DNA from: an uncultured bacterium
Lineage (GTDB): Bacteria > CAIJMQ01
Length of the DNA stretch: 64,000 bases
Direction: 5' to 3'
NCBI GenBank assembly: GCA_903821905.1
Contig: CAIJMQ010000001.1
Coordinates: forward strand, 1-64,000
Shown here: positions 60,688-64,000 of the stretch, piece by piece
Layout: every line of letters starts with the position of its first letter
Numbering within the stretch: position 1 is the stretch's first letter
Made by a program: the position numbers and the translations under genes
Notes under the pieces: generated by a model
The model's database searches: none
Told to the model about the DNA's origin: nothing
What the model saw: only the letters and a program-made list of their open reading frames with translations

Positions 60688-62055
60688 TTATTTCAATATT
60701 TCTTTTGTTCTCCTGATGATTTCAAGACAAGCTCTGCTGTTATGATAGGGGCATTTCCACTCAGAGACTTTATACTTGATTTCTTTTGGGTTGTCTTTTT
60801 GATAAGAATCCCAGAACCATTCTCCGTTCTTAGAATCAACAATATCTTCTTGAATAAATGCCCAGCATTTTTCAGCAGCTTTAAAGAAATGTTCTTGTTT
60901 GCTTAGCTGGTAGGCATTAATGAAACCAACTACCGCTTCTGCTTGTGGCCACCAGTCTTTGTTGGCAGCTGTTATTTTTCCGTTCTCACCTTCATAGAAA
61001 AGACTGCCGTCAGTATCTAAACCCTGTTCATATACTGCTTGTGCCATTTTCAATGCTGTTGCTTGTATTTCTTTTATTGTTTCCTCATTACCTAAAACTT
61101 CAGCTGCTTCGCATAATAGCCAATTTGCTTCGATATCATGACCAAAAGAAACTGTCTCTTTTGTAGAATTCCACTTTTCGTCAAAGAATAACTTCAAGTG
61201 AGAAGTTTCAGGATTGATTATATATTTTTGATGGATTTCTATAAGTTCTTCTAATCTTGTTTTTACTTGAGGGTCTTTCCAAATGCGATACAGGTTTGTA
61301 TATGCTTCAAGCAAGTGAAGATGTGTGTTCATAGTTTTTTTCTCCCTTACATCGCCGCTTGCTAACATTGCTTTCTCAGCAGGTTTCCAATCTCGGCTAA
61401 ATGTTTCGAAGTAGCCTTTATTTGCATCGTCGTGACAATTCTTTTCAACAGTATAAAAAAGCTCTTTTGCTTTTTCCAGAGCAGTTTCATCTCCTGTTGC
61501 AAGATAATATTCCGATAGGGAATAAATTAGAAATGCTTGGCCGTATACTTCTTTGCTGGTATCTTGTGGTACGCCATTTGCGTAAAGCATCCAATACGCA
61601 CCACCGAATTCTTTGTCCCAGAAGTATTGGTTTATATAGTCATAGGATTTTTTTGCCATCTCAAGATACTGGTCATTTTCTTTGAATCTATAGGCAGCTG
61701 AAAATGTCCACAAAATTCTTGCGTTTAGCACCAGCCCCTTTGGGCCATCCTCCTCAATGACATTTTTATTCGACATCCTGCCGATAAAACCACTAAATTC
61801 TTTGTCTTGGCAATTCTTTATCCAAAACGGAAGAATGTCATTTTCCAATTCAATCTGTGCACTTCTTGAAAGAATCCTGACTTCTGCTTTGTTAACCATT
61901 GTGTTTGAACCTCCATAATTTGTACCAGGTGTTGATATTATATTACCGAAATTATCTGCATAGAGTTTTACAGAATCTGTAATGATGAATGTAAAAAGCA
62001 TGGCTATTGCTATCGTAATTATTTTGATACTCTTCTTAATCGTTATATAATTCAT
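60688..62055 (-). CDS. Exported AGE-family sugar epimerase (cellobiose 2-epimerase-like)
   Basis: 455 aa. A signal peptide (residues 1-33, KLYADNFG) is present, which is unusual because AGE epimerases are generally cytoplasmic. The (alpha/alpha)6 barrel carries the catalytic histidines in FGHDIEANWLL and WKCPYHNSRAC, the pattern of cellobiose 2-epimerases and mannose isomerases, and NTHLHLLEAYTNLYR. It would epimerise the reducing-end glucose of cello- or manno-oligosaccharides outside the cytoplasm. AAAGGGA precedes the start. Confidence 0.88.
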   Translation of the reverse strand: MNYITIKKSIKIITIAIAMLFTFIITDSVKLYADNFGNIISTPGTNYGGSNTMVNKAEVRILSRSAQIELENDILPFWIKNCQDKEFSGFIGRMSNKNVIEEDGPKGLVLNARILWTFSAAYRFKENDQYLEMAKKSYDYINQYFWDKEFGGAYWMLYANGVPQDTSKEVYGQAFLIYSLSEYYLATGDETALEKAKELFYTVEKNCHDDANKGYFETFSRDWKPAEKAMLASGDVREKKTMNTHLHLLEAYTNLYRIWKDPQVKTRLEELIEIHQKYIINPETSHLKLFFDEKWNSTKETVSFGHDIEANWLLCEAAEVLGNEETIKEIQATALKMAQAVYEQGLDTDGSLFYEGENGKITAANKDWWPQAEAVVGFINAYQLSKQEHFFKAAEKCWAFIQEDIVDSKNGEWFWDSYQKDNPKEIKYKVSEWKCPYHNSRACLEIIRRTKEILK

Positions 62056-62091
62056 GCGATTATTTCCCTTTCCGTAGCCTATTTCTTATGT

Positions 62092-62144
62092 ATCAGCGAG
62101 TGGCTACAAAAATATCGCTGATGTATTAATTCTTGTAAATTATA
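62092..62144 (-). promoter_or_regulatory. Upstream region of the epimerase gene: -10 TATAAT and an inverted repeat
   Basis: On the minus strand TATAAT lies at 62139-62144 without a good -35. About 15 nt downstream is a perfect 8-bp inverted repeat ATCAGCGA/TCGCTGAT (62092-62099 and 62115-62122). The repeat would fall in the transcript leader and could be an operator or hairpin. Confidence 0.4.
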
Positions 62145-62173
62145 TTAAAAAGTTTAAAACAATAATCTTGAAA

Positions 62174-62659
62174 TTATACACTTTTTTCAGTTTTAATAGT
62201 GATATGTTCTTCGTCTTTTCCGAGCGGTTCAAATCGTTTTTTAAACAGATCGATAGCAGCTTCGTTTATCCATAAAGTTCCTTCCGGAAGTTGCTCTGTG
62301 CGTTTTAGGACTCTACGGCGCATTTTATCTTCCTTGCAGACAATATAATAAAGTCTGATGTCTGCACCTAATTCTTCCGCTTTTTTCCTTGCTTCATCGC
62401 GAGAACTTCGTGACCAGAACCCAAAATCCAGTATCACATCAATATCCAGAGCTACTAACCGCTCGGAATTTAACCATATCAAGTCAATGATATTAGCCAG
62501 ATATTTTTGGAAATGTTTAGCTGGAGGATTGCTCCCATAAAGTTTACTCATCCATTCGTCCGGAGTAAAACGGACTGCGTTCAACTTTCGCTCCAATTTT
62601 TTGGCAAAAGTGGTTTTACCTGCGCCTACAAATCCGTGTAAAAGATGAATCGTTGCCAT
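62174..62659 (-). CDS. P-loop kinase-like ATP-binding protein
   Basis: 161 aa with Walker A GFVGAGKTTFAKKLE (residues ~10-24), a DVILDFGFWSRSSRDEARKKAEELG segment and a basic lid (CKEDKMRRRVLKR). The layout resembles small-molecule kinases of the AAA_33/zeta-toxin/chloramphenicol phosphotransferase type. No antitoxin gene is adjacent. Substrate unknown. Confidence 0.82.
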   Translation of the reverse strand: MATIHLLHGFVGAGKTTFAKKLERKLNAVRFTPDEWMSKLYGSNPPAKHFQKYLANIIDLIWLNSERLVALDIDVILDFGFWSRSSRDEARKKAEELGADIRLYYIVCKEDKMRRRVLKRTEQLPEGTLWINEAAIDLFKKRFEPLGKDEEHITIKTEKSV

Positions 62660-62673
62660 ATTTAATCAAGTAG

Positions 62674-63321
62674 TCATTCAGTGCCTTTTTTAGAAAAATT
62701 AGGAATTGAATAATGCTGTTTGAGGAAACGTCTTATCCGCCTTTGAAATGGCGTTTCGTCGCGTGGAAGATATTGGTATTTTTCAATAAGCGATTTAATC
62801 TTAAGTTTATCAATATATTCCTTTTTCTTAAAAAGTCCCAAAGTATCCGCCCTTTCTATTTCATTCAGGAATTGGAGGACAATATGATATCTAGGCCTGT
62901 TCCAAAAATCATGGATTAATATTTTTATGTTATTTATATTCAAGATAGTGTTGAGAATACAGGAAATTCTGAATCTCCCATCAATTAATACCAAATCATA
63001 ATCTTTATTTTTGTTAAAGATGCTTGTCGAGTAATTGGGCCAGAGATGTTTCATTGAAGCGTCAACTGGTTGCCCCCATTTTTTCGTTGGACCTATGTCT
63101 ATAAAGTGAATACGTAGACGGTTAGAATCTAGTGCTTGGACAATGTTCGCATCAATTAGTAAGTTTTTTTCTATGAAGTTTTTGTCTGATTCAATGGAAT
63201 CTATTCTTTTTATATTGAGAAACTTTACCGCGAGTTTAGTGCTTTCTCCGGAACCAAATTCCAGGTAATTAGCGCAGTTTTTTAATGATTTCTCAAGAAG
63301 TTTGATTTCTGATTCTGTCAT
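62674..63321 (-). CDS. SAM-methyltransferase-like protein
   Basis: 215 aa. An N-terminal Rossmann signature NYLEFGSGESTKLAVKF (motif-I-like), IDSIESDKNFIEKN (acidic end of strand 2), YDLVLIDGRFRISC and ILIHDFWNRPRYHIVLQFL. The target is unclear; similar proteins occur in surface-polysaccharide and small-molecule clusters. AGAGGA precedes the start. It is 14 bp before the P-loop kinase gene. Confidence 0.68.
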   Translation of the reverse strand: MTESEIKLLEKSLKNCANYLEFGSGESTKLAVKFLNIKRIDSIESDKNFIEKNLLIDANIVQALDSNRLRIHFIDIGPTKKWGQPVDASMKHLWPNYSTSIFNKNKDYDLVLIDGRFRISCILNTILNINNIKILIHDFWNRPRYHIVLQFLNEIERADTLGLFKKKEYIDKLKIKSLIEKYQYLPRDETPFQRRIRRFLKQHYSIPNFSKKGTE

Positions 63322-63406
63322 ATGTTTATTTCCTCTAATATTTTTCCTTTACTTAGCAGTCACCGCAAATCCTTAAGCGAAATTTATAGGTCATGGCGGG
63401 TTAAGG

Positions 63407-64000
63407 TCAATTACTACGATTTGTTATAGATTTCTTGCTTCTTGTTGTTTGCAGTTCGTTGTTCGGCATTCGCCGGTTTAAGAAATCAATGGAAAGGTCA
63501 ATTACCTCTTTTGCTTCGTCCGGAGTTGTGGTGCCAACTGTTACCATATCTTGCTCGCGGATAGTATTCCAGACATATGCCAAGCCTACCGGAGGCAGAA
63601 GTTGACCTGCAGCTAACGGTTTGATTGTAATTACAGGTTTTTTGGCATTCTTAATTATTCGCATTACCCAATCCACTTCGATTTGCATAAGGAAACCAAC
63701 TGCATTATAGATTTGGATGTACGTTTCCACGTCGGTTCCTGTAGCATCTGCGATTGTAACAGCTTCCGGCATGTGGGTGGACAGTCCAGGAATCATCTCT
63801 CGTTCCCGTATCATACGGGTGTACTTATCAATATCGCGGATTGTATTGTGCATGCGGTCGATTAAAATATCAGTTACGCATTGATGAGGCATACAGACTG
63901 TTGTTCCCAGTTCTTTACATCTGTCGAACACGCGCTCGGGTTCATTTTCAGGCTCTCCTCCGGGAAGGATGTTGAAGTGTGGGGTTATAATAAGTTTTGC
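63407..64000 (-). CDS. TIM-barrel aldo-keto-reductase-like protein, N-terminus outside window
   Basis: The frame is open to the window edge on the minus strand, so the start is missing; an internal GTG at 63931 is not the true start. The visible part includes PHFNILPGGEPENEPERVFD, TVCMPHQCVTDILIDRMHN and the C-terminal VITIKPLAAGQLLPPVGLAYV, VTVGTTTPDEAKEVIDLSIDFLN, which resembles aldo-keto-reductase barrels (IKPLAAG; VGTTTPDEA cofactor end). Function not assigned. Confidence 0.6.
   Translation of the reverse strand, partial: AKLIITPHFNILPGGEPENEPERVFDRCKELGTTVCMPHQCVTDILIDRMHNTIRDIDKYTRMIREREMIPGLSTHMPEAVTIADATGTDVETYIQIYNAVGFLMQIEVDWVMRIIKNAKKPVITIKPLAAGQLLPPVGLAYVWNTIREQDMVTVGTTTPDEAKEVIDLSIDFLNRRMPNNELQTTRSKKSITNRSN

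Noticed and set aside
62174-62659. Zeta-type toxin
   Set aside because: There is only general P-loop kinase similarity and no antitoxin gene adjacent; called a kinase-like ATP-binding protein.
1-64000. CRISPR arrays, tRNA, rRNA or IS transposase genes
   Set aside because: None seen: no regularly spaced direct repeats, no cloverleaf with tRNA motifs in the intergenic gaps, no transposase-like protein.

Overview
The window is a gene-dense bacterial chromosome segment with low to moderate GC (roughly 38-40% by eye). It holds about 63 protein genes and no rRNA, tRNA, CRISPR array or transposase gene that I could find. Oxygen-sensitive systems dominate: an NAD(P)-linked [NiFe] hydrogenase with its Hyp maturation set, a methylene-tetrahydrofolate (THF) reductase set, an activator for corrinoid proteins and several radical-SAM enzymes. 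Exported glycosidases, a periplasmic peptide-binding protein and a LolA-like protein point to a Gram-negative fermentative or acetogenic anaerobe that uses plant polysaccharide. The DPFSG-type pseudopilin tail in the first gene and the mixture of genes fit uncultured lineages near Omnitrophota or Planctomycetota, but this placement is inference.

Layout. 1-3.4 kb: a truncated pseudopilin-like gene, then larC (nickel-pincer cofactor) coupled to a RACo-like ferredoxin/ASKHA protein. 3.4-4.7 kb: a nested palindromic element, a small membrane protein, and a cold-shock gene with a near-consensus promoter, a terminator-like leader hairpin and a clear terminator. 4.7-13 kb: GH5, a COG0731 radical-SAM enzyme, the YggS-type PLP protein, GH51 arabinofuranosidase, GH42 beta-galactosidase and a TPR protein. 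13-23.4 kb: one tight operon for a four-subunit group 3b-type hydrogenase and its protease, running directly into a MetV-RnfC fusion, a second MetV and MetF, then hypF. 23.4-27.5 kb: five genes on the opposite strand (nuclease-like protein, GNAT, alpha/beta hydrolase, SDR, SMP-30) that split the hyp locus. 27.6-31.8 kb: hypC, hypD, an exported FKBP, hypB, hypA, hypE. 31.8-37.9 kb: NrdG-like protein, lipA, an IMPase-like protein, a thiol relay (TlpA-like lipoprotein, CcdA, thioredoxin, thioredoxin reductase) and a PDZ protein.

38-46 kb (minus strand): a Yej/Opp-type peptide importer with a patatin lipoprotein and a small membrane protein inside the locus. 46-48 kb: an M48 protease with TPR-like repeats. 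48-52.6 kb: small membrane proteins of unknown role, a methyltransferase and a LolA-like protein, with traces of a tandem duplication (twin promoters and a decayed gene tail). 52.7-55.4 kb: sensor kinase and single-domain response regulator. 55.5-58.3 kb: a polyamine-type decarboxylase with a deoxyhypusine-synthase homologue, and a PNPOx-like protein. 58.4-64 kb: a secreted beta-propeller-like protein, a GH28 pectinase (with the tail of a lost paralogue nearby), an exported AGE-family epimerase, a small P-loop kinase, a methyltransferase-like protein and a truncated TIM-barrel-like protein.

How it fits together. The main system is the 13.1-21.1 kb operon. Its gene order suggests that H2 or NAD(P)H electrons are passed through an RnfC-type module covalently joined to a MetV domain, and on to MetF, to reduce methylene-THF to methyl-THF. 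The corrinoid activator and nickel chemistry elsewhere fit Wood-Ljungdahl metabolism, although CODH/ACS itself is not in the window. The glycosidases would supply arabinose, galactose, galacturonate and glucose for fermentation, with the hydrogenase balancing redox.
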